A stretch of 47,633 nt of DNA from CAYJBP01 sp964368605 (GTDB taxonomy: Bacteria; Bacillota; Dehalobacteriia; UBA4068). Position 1 is the first letter of the stretch. The number at the start of each line of letters is the position of its first letter. Positions 32,967 through 41,582 of this stretch are shown here, one piece after another. The notes beneath the pieces are model-generated. The model was not told the origin of the DNA. It saw nothing but the letters and a program-made list of their open reading frames with translations, and did not search any database. Location: positions 1-47,633 of the forward strand of contig CAYJBP010000004.1 of NCBI GenBank assembly GCA_964368605.1, in the 5' to 3' direction. Both the position numbers and the translations under genes were made by a program.

Positions 32967-35237
32967 GTGGTTAATACCGAACAAATCAATTTAAGCGAAA
33001 ATGCTCTTAAGGTGCTAGAGAAGCGCTATTTACTCAAAGATGAGCATGGCCAAAACATCGAAACAATACCTGAACTTTTTTGGAGGGTAGCCAATAGTAT
33101 TGCCTATGCGGACAAGCTATTCGACCCCAATGCCGATACCGAAGCTACCGCCGCCAAGTTTAGAGAATTGATGATCAATAAAAAATTCTTGCCTAATTCC
33201 CCTACTTTGATGAATGCCGGCAAGGAGATGGGGCAGCTTTCGGCTTGCTTTGTTTTGCCGGTTAAAGATAGCATGGAAGATATTTTTGATGCAATTAAAT
33301 ATGCGGCCTTAATTCATAAATCAGGTGGTGGTACAGGCTTTTCTTTTAGCCAATTACGTCCTTCGGGCAGCACTGTGCGTACAACCGGTGGGGTAGCCTC
33401 AGGCCCGGTAAGTTTTATGAAGGTTTTTAATATGGCCACCGAAGCCGTTAAGCAAGGCGGGGCACGTCGTGGTGCTAATATGGGGATTTTGCGCATCGAT
33501 CATCCCGATATTTTAGATTTTATCAGCTGCAAAAAAGATAATCGTGATATCACCAATTTTAATATTTCAGTAGGTATTACCGAGGATTTTATGGAAGCTG
33601 TGGAAAAAGGTGAGCAATACAATCTTTATGATCCTCATAATAATCATGTGGTAAACAGCTTAGATGCCAAAGAAGTTTTTGAAAAAATAGTAGCCTTTGC
33701 CTGGCAAAACGGCGAACCGGGCATTATTTTCCTCGATCGCTTAAATAGGGATAATCCGGTCCCTTCGCAAGGGCTAATCGAAAGCACCAATCCTTGTGGA
33801 GAACAGCCGCTTTTGCCTTTTGAATCCTGCAATTTAGGTTCAATCAATTTATCTTTATTCATTAAAAAGGATGAAAGTGGCAGCAAACATATCGATTTTG
33901 ATGATTTGGCACAAACCGTTCATGCTGCCGTTCACTTTTTGGATAATGTAATCGAAGTAAACAAATATCCTCTGCCCCAAATTGATGATATGACCAAGCT
34001 AACCCGTAAAATTGGTTTAGGAGTTATGGGTTTTGCCGATTTGCTTTTGCATTTAGGCTTGCCCTATAATTCCACCAAGGCCATTGAATTGGGCGGCCAA
34101 ATTATGGAATTTATCCAAAAAGAAGGCCATCTTGCCTCGCAAAACTTGGCTAAAAGCCGCGGCAGCTTCCCTACCTTCGAGGCCAGTGTATTTAATCAAT
34201 TAGAAGGCATGCGTAATGCCACTATCACCACCATTGCCCCTACCGGTACTTTATCGATTATCGCCAATTGTTCTTCCGGGGTAGAACCGATTTTTGCTTA
34301 TGTTTATATTCGTGAAATCATGGATCGCACCCGCATGATTGAAGTAAATCCTATTTTAAAAGAACTTTTAATCGAGCGTAATCTATATAGCGATGATTTA
34401 ATGCGCAAAATTTCCGAGGCAGGCTCTTTGGCTCATATCGAGGAAATCCCGGCCGATATTCGCCGTGTATTTGTTTGCGCCCATGATATTAGCCCGATTG
34501 ACCATATCGAAATGCAGGCGGCTTTCCAAAAATATACAGATAATGCTGTATCTAAAACCGTTAACTTTAGCCATGATGCCACCAAAGATGATGTGCGTGA
34601 AGTTTATCGCCTAGCATGGCAATTAGGCTGCAAAGGGGTAACGATTTATCGTGATGGTTCACGCGATGAGCAGGTTTTGAATATCGGCATCAAAGAAGAG
34701 GCTGCTAAACCGCAAACCAGCGAGCATTATGATTGCATTATGCCGCGTCCGCGTCCGGCCTTAGTTTATGGCATTACCGAAAGAATGCAAACCGGCTGCG
34801 GCAATTTATATGTTACTGTAAATTATGATGAGCAAGGCATTTGTGAGGTATTTACCTCTACCGGTAAAGTCGGCGGCTGCCCTTCGCAAAGCGAGGCCGT
34901 AAGCCGTTTGGTATCGATAACCTTAAGAGGTGGTATGTGCATCGAGGAGATTTTAGATCAGCTTAGTGGTATTCGCTGCCCATCTACTATGCGCAATAGC
35001 GATCGTAACTGTGCATCTTGCCCGGATGCCATCGGCCGTGTTTTAGCCAAAGTAGCTAAAATGCTCCGCGAAAATGGCGGCAAAGTAAGCAGTATTAGCC
35101 AAAAAACTACTCAGCCGCTTGAAGCCAGCCAAAGGATTAGCAAATTTGCCAAACACTGCCCCGATTGCGGCAATGTTTTAGAACATGAAGGCGGTTGTGT
35201 TTCTTGCCGTAATTGCGGCTATTCCAAATGCAATTAA
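32967..35237 (+). CDS. nrdJ: Adenosylcobalamin-dependent (class II) ribonucleotide reductase
   Basis: 756 aa. Reduces ribonucleotides to deoxyribonucleotides with a B12-derived radical, independent of oxygen. Family features are LPNSPTLMNAGKEMGQLSACFVLPV, the active-site STNPCGEQPLLPFESCNLGSINL (N, C, E residues), and TTIAPTGTLSIIANCSSGVEPIFA. The C-terminal ~130 residues hold several Cys pairs and end in a zinc ribbon (CPDCGNVLEHEGGCVSCRNCGYSKC). The start is GTG 32967, 8 bp from AGGAGG; the adjacent ATG is out of frame. It is monocistronic, with its own NrdR-type promoter. Confidence 0.95.
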   Translation: MVNTEQINLSENALKVLEKRYLLKDEHGQNIETIPELFWRVANSIAYADKLFDPNADTEATAAKFRELMINKKFLPNSPTLMNAGKEMGQLSACFVLPVKDSMEDIFDAIKYAALIHKSGGGTGFSFSQLRPSGSTVRTTGGVASGPVSFMKVFNMATEAVKQGGARRGANMGILRIDHPDILDFISCKKDNRDITNFNISVGITEDFMEAVEKGEQYNLYDPHNNHVVNSLDAKEVFEKIVAFAWQNGEPGIIFLDRLNRDNPVPSQGLIESTNPCGEQPLLPFESCNLGSINLSLFIKKDESGSKHIDFDDLAQTVHAAVHFLDNVIEVNKYPLPQIDDMTKLTRKIGLGVMGFADLLLHLGLPYNSTKAIELGGQIMEFIQKEGHLASQNLAKSRGSFPTFEASVFNQLEGMRNATITTIAPTGTLSIIANCSSGVEPIFAYVYIREIMDRTRMIEVNPILKELLIERNLYSDDLMRKISEAGSLAHIEEIPADIRRVFVCAHDISPIDHIEMQAAFQKYTDNAVSKTVNFSHDATKDDVREVYRLAWQLGCKGVTIYRDGSRDEQVLNIGIKEEAAKPQTSEHYDCIMPRPRPALVYGITERMQTGCGNLYVTVNYDEQGICEVFTSTGKVGGCPSQSEAVSRLVSITLRGGMCIEEILDQLSGIRCPSTMRNSDRNCASCPDAIGRVLAKVAKMLRENGGKVSSISQKTTQPLEASQRISKFAKHCPDCGNVLEHEGGCVSCRNCGYSKCN

Positions 35238-35277
35238 GTCTTCCTATTATAAAAGTTTATTTTTTACAATAATTTTA

Positions 35278-35314
35278 TTGACTATTTGTCTAACTTAGTA
35301 TACAATCAAATAGT
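35278..35314 (+). promoter_or_regulatory. Hydrogenase operon promoter with flanking inverted repeat
   Basis: TTGACT (35278-35283), a 17-bp spacer and TACAAT (35301-35306) form a good sigma-A promoter. A perfect inverted repeat, ACTATTTG (35281-35288) and CAAATAGT (35307-35314), brackets the spacer and -10 and may be an operator. The predicted transcript starts about 310 nt before the first hydrogenase gene. Confidence 0.65.
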
Positions 35315-35331
35315 GTCATAAAAAAACTAAA

Positions 35332-35588
35332 ATTAAGCCACTACTATGTTTTTAAATAGTAGGCAAGGACTTGAACCCATACGCCCTTATTTAGACTATA
35401 GAAGTTAACTTGTAATAGTCTAAATAAGGGTGCGCAGCAGTTTTGTGCCAAAAGCGGTTAATAGATAGCTGGCTTGACGCTGCTTTTCGTAGTAGATTTA
35501 CGGGAAGTATCGGCAAGACCGTTAGCTACTGCCGAGCTTTAGCGCAAAATCGTTTTGGTTCGAGTTTTTTCGTGCTAGTTGGCTTAAT
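35332..35588 (+). ncRNA. Structured leader or small RNA upstream of the hydrogenase operon (unrecognised class)
   Basis: A 257-nt non-coding region is closed by a perfect 9-bp stem (ATTAAGCCA at 35332-35340 with TGGCTTAAT at 35580-35588). Inside are CTACTAT/ATAGTAG (35341/35356), an 18-bp stem whose core is CCCTTATTTAGACTAT and its complement (35384-35399 with 35415-35430), AGCAG/CTGCT (35436/35480), AGTAG/CTACT (35491/35526), and TAGCGC/GTGCTA (35540/35572). It contains the 24-nt motif shared with the fliW leader at 35365-35388. The ribosome site of the first hydrogenase gene comes 20 nt later. I do not match it to a known riboswitch, 6S RNA, tmRNA or RNase P. Confidence 0.6.
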
Positions 35589-35622
35589 ATTTGTCAAATC
35601 AACTTTTTAAGGAGGGCAAAAA

Positions 35623-37050
35623 ATGGGCAATGCCACTATGGTATTATGGCCGATTTTAGTACCAATTGGAGGGGCATGTTTATTACCGCTAATTGGTAGG
35701 TTTTCGACCTATATCCGTAATATGATGGCTTTGGTTTTAATTTTGGCGGCTTTTATTTTTTCGGCCATTATGCTGCCGCAGGCAATTGCGGCCGAACCAA
35801 TCTATTTGCATTATCAAATTCCTTTAGGCTTTAGTTTTGGTTTTTTAGCCGATAATTTAGCTATCTTTATGGCCTTAATCGCATCGCTGGTTGCAGCAAT
35901 TATTGTATTTTATTCTTTTGGCTATATGGAACATTATGAAAACCAAAACGAATACTATTTTATGGTTACCCTGTTTATCGGAGCCATGATGGGCTTAGTT
36001 TATGCCACCAATTTGCTATTCATTTATATCTTTTGGGAGATTTCGGCCATTTGCTGTTGGCGTTTAATCGGCTTTTATCGTGATCAAAATGCCATCTTAA
36101 AGGCAGATAAAGCATTTTTAATCACCGTAGGTGGCGCTTTATTGATGCTGGTTGGCTTTATTGGCATCTATATTCAAACAGGTACCTTTAATTTGCCGGA
36201 TATGAGCGGCACTCAATTAAGCACTAATCTTACCATCTTAATCCTATGCGGTATTTTATCCAAATCGGCTACCTTGCCTTTTCATACCTGGTTGCCCGAT
36301 GCCGGGGTAGCACCATCACCGGTAACTTCCTTACTCCATGCTGCGGTTTTGGTTAAAATCGGCGTGTATGTTTATGCACGCCTCTTTTTGGTACATTTTA
36401 ATTTAGATATTATTTGGCATGATATCATTCCCATTATCTGTGCTATCAGTGCTATTATTAGCGCCGGGGCGGCGATTGTCGAAAATGATATCAAGCGCAT
36501 TATCGCCTATTCCACGATTAGCCAATTGGCCTTTATCCTGCTGGGCTTAAGCTCGGGCACAATGATTGGCGCAGCCGGTGGCTTACTTTATATTTTTATG
36601 CATTCGCTGGCCAAAGCAGGGCTTTTCCTCTGTGCCGGTATAATTGAGCATAGCACCCATACTAAAGATATTCGCCAAATCAGCGGCCTTTATCGGCGCT
36701 TGCCACTAACGATGACATCATTTGCTTTTTGTGCCTTTTCGGTAATGGGTATACCGCCTTTTGGTGGCTTTTTCTCCAAATACATGGTGATTAACGGAGC
36801 ACTTTTAAGCGGAAACACCTGGTTAACCATCACCTTTATTATTGGGGCGGTGATGACGATTATCTATTTAATGCGTTTATTCATCAAAGTATTTTTTGGC
36901 GAATTAAGCCATCCCGATTTAAAAGAAGGCACTTGGGAAATGGTATCGGCTGTTATGCTTTTGGCCTTGCTTTCCCTGCTAAGCGGCCTATTTATTAATA
37001 TCCCCGCACAATTAACCGAATACATTATCAGTGGCTTAGGGAGGTGGTAA
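35623..37050 (+). CDS. Proton-conducting antiporter-like subunit (NuoL/M/N family), first of three
   Basis: 475 aa, about 14 transmembrane helices. The family core includes IFWEISAICCWRLIGF, GILSKSATLPFHTWLPDAGVAPSPVTSLLHAAVLVKIGVYVYAR (charged residues of the ion channel) and DIKRIIAYSTISQLAFILLGLS. A short version of NuoL without the long lateral helix. In group 4 hydrogenases such subunits carry ion translocation. AAGGAGG precedes the ATG. It leads the 12-gene hydrogenase operon. Confidence 0.88.
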   Translation: MGNATMVLWPILVPIGGACLLPLIGRFSTYIRNMMALVLILAAFIFSAIMLPQAIAAEPIYLHYQIPLGFSFGFLADNLAIFMALIASLVAAIIVFYSFGYMEHYENQNEYYFMVTLFIGAMMGLVYATNLLFIYIFWEISAICCWRLIGFYRDQNAILKADKAFLITVGGALLMLVGFIGIYIQTGTFNLPDMSGTQLSTNLTILILCGILSKSATLPFHTWLPDAGVAPSPVTSLLHAAVLVKIGVYVYARLFLVHFNLDIIWHDIIPIICAISAIISAGAAIVENDIKRIIAYSTISQLAFILLGLSSGTMIGAAGGLLYIFMHSLAKAGLFLCAGIIEHSTHTKDIRQISGLYRRLPLTMTSFAFCAFSVMGIPPFGGFFSKYMVINGALLSGNTWLTITFIIGAVMTIIYLMRLFIKVFFGELSHPDLKEGTWEMVSAVMLLALLSLLSGLFINIPAQLTEYIISGLGRW

Positions 37051-37051
37051 A

Positions 37052-38932
37052 ATGAGCAATTTTTTACTGGCCGGCAATGGCATGGGCATGCTTTGGTTAA
37101 TGATAATCATGCCTTCTATCTTGGCCTTAGCAATTATTTTTGTCCCTAAGGAAAATTATACGGCTCGTTTTAGTTTATTTTTGGTAGCACTCACTTTAAA
37201 TGCAATAGCGGCTATCGGCTTAAATTTTGCCCCCGAAACCAAAACCCTTATTCCCTGGGCACCCTACTTTAATTTAGATTTAGCCTTTAGGGTTTATGAT
37301 TTTAGCAGCTTTATTGTCTTGGGCTTAGGGCTAGCATCTTTATTGGTTGGCATATATAGTATTACCTATTTAAAGAAAAAAGAATATGCCGGCAGTTTTT
37401 TAGCCCTTTATTTATTAACCTTGGCCTTGGCCAATGGTGCGGTTTTGGCCAATAATTTAATTATTATGCTCTTTTTCTGGGAAGGGTTATTGATTACCCT
37501 TTTTGCGATGATTGTTTTGGGCAATAAAAAAGATTTATATGCCGCCAAAAAGGCCTTTTATATATCCGGCTTTGCCGATTTAGCTTTAATGCTCGGTATT
37601 GGCATTACCGCCTGGTTAAGTGGCACAACAGAAATGGATGCCATCACCCCCTTAGAAACTAAAGGTTTGGCAACCATCGGCTATGTATGCATGTTAATCG
37701 GCGCCTTAGGCAAAGCCGGGGCTATGCCTTTTCATAGCTGGATACCCGATGCTGCCAACCATGCTCCCCTGCCCTTTTTGGCGATTTTACCCGGCGCTAT
37801 CGAAAAATTGTTGGGCATTTATCTATTAATTCGCATTAGCTTCGATTTTTATAATCTTAGTCCGGGCAGCGGCTTGAGCATGCTGTTGATGATAATCGGC
37901 TCGATAACCATAGTATTTGCGGTGGGTATGGCTTTAATCCAAAAGGATATGAAGCGGCTTTTATCTTATCATGCAATTAGCCAGGTTGGCTATATGGTGC
38001 TGGGCATTGGCACAGCCTTGCCGGTTGGCGTGGTTGGCGGTATTTTTCATATGCTTAATAATGCCATTTATAAAAGCTGCCTGTTTATGACGGCAGGCGC
38101 TATTGAATTGCGGCTTGGTACTACCGATTTGCGCAAAATTGGCGGCCTGGCACGCTTAATGCCTTTTACAGCTATTGCTTTTATGATTGCCGCTTTATCT
38201 ATTGCCGGCGTACCGCCATTTAATGGCTTTATCTCCAAAGAATTAATTTTTGATGCCGCATACGAAACTAATATCATCTTTTATATAGCAGCCTTGCTGG
38301 GCGCTTTTATGACAGGTGCATCCTTCCTTAAAATGGGTCATGCCGCCTTTTTTGGCAAGTTTAAACCTAGCGAGGACTTAAACAAAGAGGATATTAAAGA
38401 AGTACCCTATAGCATGACTATCCCCATGCTATTTTTAGCGGCCTTATGCTTAATCTTTGGTGTATTTAATATCTTGCCGGTAAGTTCTATTCAGCAATTA
38501 TTGGGCGCAGAATTTATGGATGGCCATGATTATGCCGGTTGGCATATCATATTGTGGATGGTTTTGGTATCGGTTGCTGTTTTATTGATGGCAGTTGGCA
38601 ATCATATTTTTGGCCTGCGTAAAACCGGCGAGGCTATTAAGGCGGTTGACCATATTCATTATGCGCCGGGCTTGCATAATCTTTATGATGCCTCGGAAAA
38701 ACGACTTACCGATCCTTATCATGGCTTTGCTTATTTAATTAAGCTTTTGGCCAAACTATGCTATATTATCGACCGCTTTATTGATGCAATTTATATGCTG
38801 GTGATGGTAAAAATTGTTCATAAGCTGGCCTTAAGTTTAAGCAGCCTTAGCAATGGTTCCAGTTCGCGCTATATTAGCTGGGCTTTAGGCGGTGTGCTCT
38901 TAATCCTAATCATGTTTATTATACTATTATAA
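37052..38932 (+). CDS. Proton-conducting antiporter-like subunit (NuoL/M/N family), second of three
   Basis: 626 aa, the longest of the three, with about 15-16 membrane helices. Conserved: FFWEGLLITLFAMIVLG, GALGKAGAMPFHSWIPDAANHAPLPFLAILPGAIEKLLGIYLLIR, DMKRLLSYHAISQVGYMVLGIG. A C-terminal extension with extra hydrophobic segments (residues ~500-626) may be the NuoL-type lateral element or a linker. AGGGAGG precedes the ATG, 2 bp after the previous stop. Confidence 0.88.
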   Translation: MSNFLLAGNGMGMLWLMIIMPSILALAIIFVPKENYTARFSLFLVALTLNAIAAIGLNFAPETKTLIPWAPYFNLDLAFRVYDFSSFIVLGLGLASLLVGIYSITYLKKKEYAGSFLALYLLTLALANGAVLANNLIIMLFFWEGLLITLFAMIVLGNKKDLYAAKKAFYISGFADLALMLGIGITAWLSGTTEMDAITPLETKGLATIGYVCMLIGALGKAGAMPFHSWIPDAANHAPLPFLAILPGAIEKLLGIYLLIRISFDFYNLSPGSGLSMLLMIIGSITIVFAVGMALIQKDMKRLLSYHAISQVGYMVLGIGTALPVGVVGGIFHMLNNAIYKSCLFMTAGAIELRLGTTDLRKIGGLARLMPFTAIAFMIAALSIAGVPPFNGFISKELIFDAAYETNIIFYIAALLGAFMTGASFLKMGHAAFFGKFKPSEDLNKEDIKEVPYSMTIPMLFLAALCLIFGVFNILPVSSIQQLLGAEFMDGHDYAGWHIILWMVLVSVAVLLMAVGNHIFGLRKTGEAIKAVDHIHYAPGLHNLYDASEKRLTDPYHGFAYLIKLLAKLCYIIDRFIDAIYMLVMVKIVHKLALSLSSLSNGSSSRYISWALGGVLLILIMFIILL

Positions 38933-38941
38933 AGGGGTGAG

Positions 38942-40420
38942 ATGATGACAGCTTCCTTAATCAATTATTTACCGCTTGGCTTTTTTGTTCTACCTTTGGC
39001 CGCAATTGTGCTTAATAATTTGGTCAGCCGCGAGCAAGCCCTTAAATTTTGCCGCCCCTTGGCCTTATTAATTAGCCTAGGTCAAATGGCGATTACCTTT
39101 TATTGCATATCTGTGCTTAGCCAAAGTAATGATGCTATTATCAATTTTAGCCCCTTTTGGAGCTTAGCCAATGATCCTTTAGGCTCTTATTTTAGCCTCG
39201 ACTTTTTAAGCGCCCTAATTGCTTTAGCCATTAGCCTGGTTCTCTTTATCGTTTTGCTTTGTTATAAGCAAATCCCCACCGAGCAAACCTTTAGCTTTAT
39301 CAATTTAAGCCTAATTTTGCTTTTGGGCATGAATGGTATTATCATGGTTAATGATTTATTTTCGCTATATTTATTTATCGAAATTACCGGTACTACCTCA
39401 TTTATTCTAATTGCTATCAACCATACCAAGCAAGGCTTGGAGGGTGCCTTTAAATATTTGGCGATAAGTGCGGTAGCCACAGCCCTATTATTAATATCCT
39501 CCGCTTTAATCTTTATGGAAGTTGGCAGCCTGCAATTTGCAGCCATCGAGCAAGTTTTGCTCAACTGGAAAAGCTCGGCTAATTTTAGCTATTTATTGAT
39601 TGCCTTTGTACTTTTTATCGCCGCTACTTCGATTAAATCGGGTTTATTCCCCTTTGGCGGCTGGCTACCCGATGCTTATCAAAGCGCCCCGATGGCCGTA
39701 TCTTTACTTTTAGGCGGCATTGTTACCAAGGTAGCAGGTGCTTATGCTATTATTCGCTTGCTGGGCGATATTATTCATGCTGTTTTACCGCTTAATATTA
39801 TCTTTGCCCTATTAGGTTTAATTTCGATTATTTATGGTGCTATTTTGGCTGCTATCCAAGGCGATTTTAAAAGAATGCTGGCCTATTCCAGCATTAGCCA
39901 AATCGGCTATATAGTTTTGGGTGCTGCCAGCGGCAATATTTTGGGCTTAATTGGGGCGGCTTTTCATTTCTTTAATCATGCCACATTTAAAACCGGCCTT
40001 TTCCTCAATGCGGCAGCTATCGAAAAACAATTTGCCACTACCGAGATTAAAAATTTGGGTGGCCTGCAAGCCAAAATGCCAATTACCTCATTATCTTCGA
40101 TTATCAACTTTTTGTCGGCCGCCGGCATACCGCCTTTGGCCGGATTTTGGAGCAAGGTTTTAATTATCATCGGTACTTGGCAGGCAGGGCAAGGTCTTTT
40201 TGCCGGCCTAGCCACCGTAGCAGGCATTTTAAGCTGTGTTTACTTTTTAACCTTACAACGTAAAGTATTTTTTGGCAAAACAGCCGATACCTGCCAAAAT
40301 GCCGTTGAAGTTAAAGGCAGCCTGCGTTTTGCCCAAATTCTGCTTAGTTTAATCGGCATTGGTTTAGGGCTTTGCTTCCCGTTTATCTTAAATCATTTGG
40401 CCGCAATCGGGCTAATTTAA
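38942..40420 (+). CDS. Proton-conducting antiporter-like subunit (NuoL/M/N family), third of three
   Basis: 492 aa, about 14 membrane helices. Core motifs: LFIEITGTTSFILIAI, SIKSGLFPFGGWLPDAYQSAPMAVSLLLGGIVTKVAGAYAIIR and DFKRMLAYSSISQIGYIVLGAASG. AAAGGGGTGAG precedes two adjacent ATGs (38942, 38945); either could start. Three antiporter paralogues in one operon match the complex I count (NuoL, M, N) rather than the smaller Ech type. Confidence 0.88.
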   Translation: MMTASLINYLPLGFFVLPLAAIVLNNLVSREQALKFCRPLALLISLGQMAITFYCISVLSQSNDAIINFSPFWSLANDPLGSYFSLDFLSALIALAISLVLFIVLLCYKQIPTEQTFSFINLSLILLLGMNGIIMVNDLFSLYLFIEITGTTSFILIAINHTKQGLEGAFKYLAISAVATALLLISSALIFMEVGSLQFAAIEQVLLNWKSSANFSYLLIAFVLFIAATSIKSGLFPFGGWLPDAYQSAPMAVSLLLGGIVTKVAGAYAIIRLLGDIIHAVLPLNIIFALLGLISIIYGAILAAIQGDFKRMLAYSSISQIGYIVLGAASGNILGLIGAAFHFFNHATFKTGLFLNAAAIEKQFATTEIKNLGGLQAKMPITSLSSIINFLSAAGIPPLAGFWSKVLIIIGTWQAGQGLFAGLATVAGILSCVYFLTLQRKVFFGKTADTCQNAVEVKGSLRFAQILLSLIGIGLGLCFPFILNHLAAIGLI

Positions 40421-40430
40421 GGAGGCTTAA

Positions 40431-40946
40431 ATGAATCAAATAATTATTATAATTTGCCTAATCTTGATGGTTATCATGGCCTTAGCAGTAATGATGCAAA
40501 GGAGTATGATTAAATCGGCCATTGCCTTGGCCATAATTAGCGGCCTGCTTTCGATTATTCTTTTTAATTCAGATGCCTACTGGGCAGCGCTTTTCGAGCT
40601 TTCGGTATGTGCCGGGCTGATTACCGTAGTATTAATCAGTACCATTAGTATAACCAGCCAAGATCGCCGCAATCAAGAGCATCGTCATGATCATCATCGC
40701 CGTTTTGCGGCCTTGCCTTTTATCCTAATTATTGCCGGTATCGGTCTTTTAAGCATCCTAATCTTTGGCGATTTTAATGTAGAGCTGGCCGCAATCGATA
40801 GCTCCGACACCTCTTTTGATGCCTTTAGAGAAGTGCTTTGGCATGAGCGACAGGTAGATATTTTTGCCCAGATTATTTTAATTTTAGGCGGTGCCTTTGC
40901 GGTTACCGTTTTATTCAAAGAATTTAAAGGAGGCGAAAAGAAATGA
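40431..40946 (+). CDS. NuoJ-like membrane subunit
   Basis: 171 aa, about five membrane helices. The ALFELSVCAGLITVVLISTISI segment is the NuoJ-type conserved helix with its acidic residue. A His/Arg-rich loop (RNQEHRHDHHRRF) in the middle is unusual and could bind metal, though it may only be a loop. It overlaps the next gene by 4 bp (ATGA). Confidence 0.75.
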   Translation: MNQIIIIICLILMVIMALAVMMQRSMIKSAIALAIISGLLSIILFNSDAYWAALFELSVCAGLITVVLISTISITSQDRRNQEHRHDHHRRFAALPFILIIAGIGLLSILIFGDFNVELAAIDSSDTSFDAFREVLWHERQVDIFAQIILILGGAFAVTVLFKEFKGGEKK

Positions 40947-41251
40947 CCACTACCGGTATTATCCTTTTAGTTACAGCCTTACTTTTGATAATTAGTGGCC
41001 TATTTTGCCTGGTACGCACCCGTAATATTATCCGTTTAATCTTAGGGATAGAGGTTACTATGAAAGCTATTACCCTGCTTTTTCTTTTTGCGGGCAGGAT
41101 AAACGGCAATTTGGCCTTAGCCGAATCCTTTATGATTAGTATTATTGTGGCCGAGGTTATTGTGGCCGTAGTAGCCGCCGGCATTGCGATTAAAGTTTAT
41201 CGCCTGCATGGCAGCATGGATATCAATTTCCTCAATAAATTAAAAGGTTAG
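40943..41251 (+). CDS. NuoK/MrpC-like membrane subunit
   Basis: 102 aa, three membrane helices with two conserved acidic positions (GIEVTMKAITLLFLFAG; IIVAEVIVAVVAAGIAI), the NuoK/MnhC pattern. In complex I relatives it forms part of the ion path between the core and the antiporters. AAGGAGG lies within the overlap with the J-like gene. Confidence 0.82.
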   Translation: MTTTGIILLVTALLLIISGLFCLVRTRNIIRLILGIEVTMKAITLLFLFAGRINGNLALAESFMISIIVAEVIVAVVAAGIAIKVYRLHGSMDINFLNKLKG

Positions 41252-41260
41252 GAGGCTCTT

Positions 41261-41581
41261 ATGATAAACTTAATTTTAGCACCGCCGATAACATTTTTAT
41301 TCTTTATCCTCCTGGGCTTAGGACTATCTAAATTGGTGGCTCATTATGCGGCTAAGGGCAATATCAGCGAGCGCAAAACCGAATCTTATGCTTGTGGTCA
41401 AAGGCAAGTTAGCCATAATGTTAGCCCCGATTATAGTCAATTTTTCCCCTATGCTTTTTTCTTTACAATTATGCATGTTTTGGTTTTGGTAATAGCTACT
41501 GCACCTAAAGCCACTTTAAGCTTGCCTTTGCTATATATAGCGGCCGGTATTTTGGCGCTATTAATTATCTTTAGGAGGTAA
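41261..41581 (+). CDS. NuoA-like small membrane subunit
   Basis: 106 aa, three membrane helices. The TESYACGQRQ motif recalls the ESYECG loop of NuoA, followed by PDYSQFFPYAFFFTIMHVLVLVI instead of the usual NuoA helix. The identity is therefore tentative; it could be a hydrogenase-specific small subunit. AGGAGG upstream, and the next gene starts 1 bp after its stop. Confidence 0.6.
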   Translation: MINLILAPPITFLFFILLGLGLSKLVAHYAAKGNISERKTESYACGQRQVSHNVSPDYSQFFPYAFFFTIMHVLVLVIATAPKATLSLPLLYIAAGILALLIIFRR

Positions 41582-41582
41582 T

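Noticed and set aside
35360..35390. T-arm-like GGGTTCAAGTCC on the minus strand and TTCGAGT on the plus strand of the hydrogenase leader
   Set aside because: Neither motif has a pairing 5-bp stem, and no cloverleaf, tmRNA or CCA end can be drawn around them.
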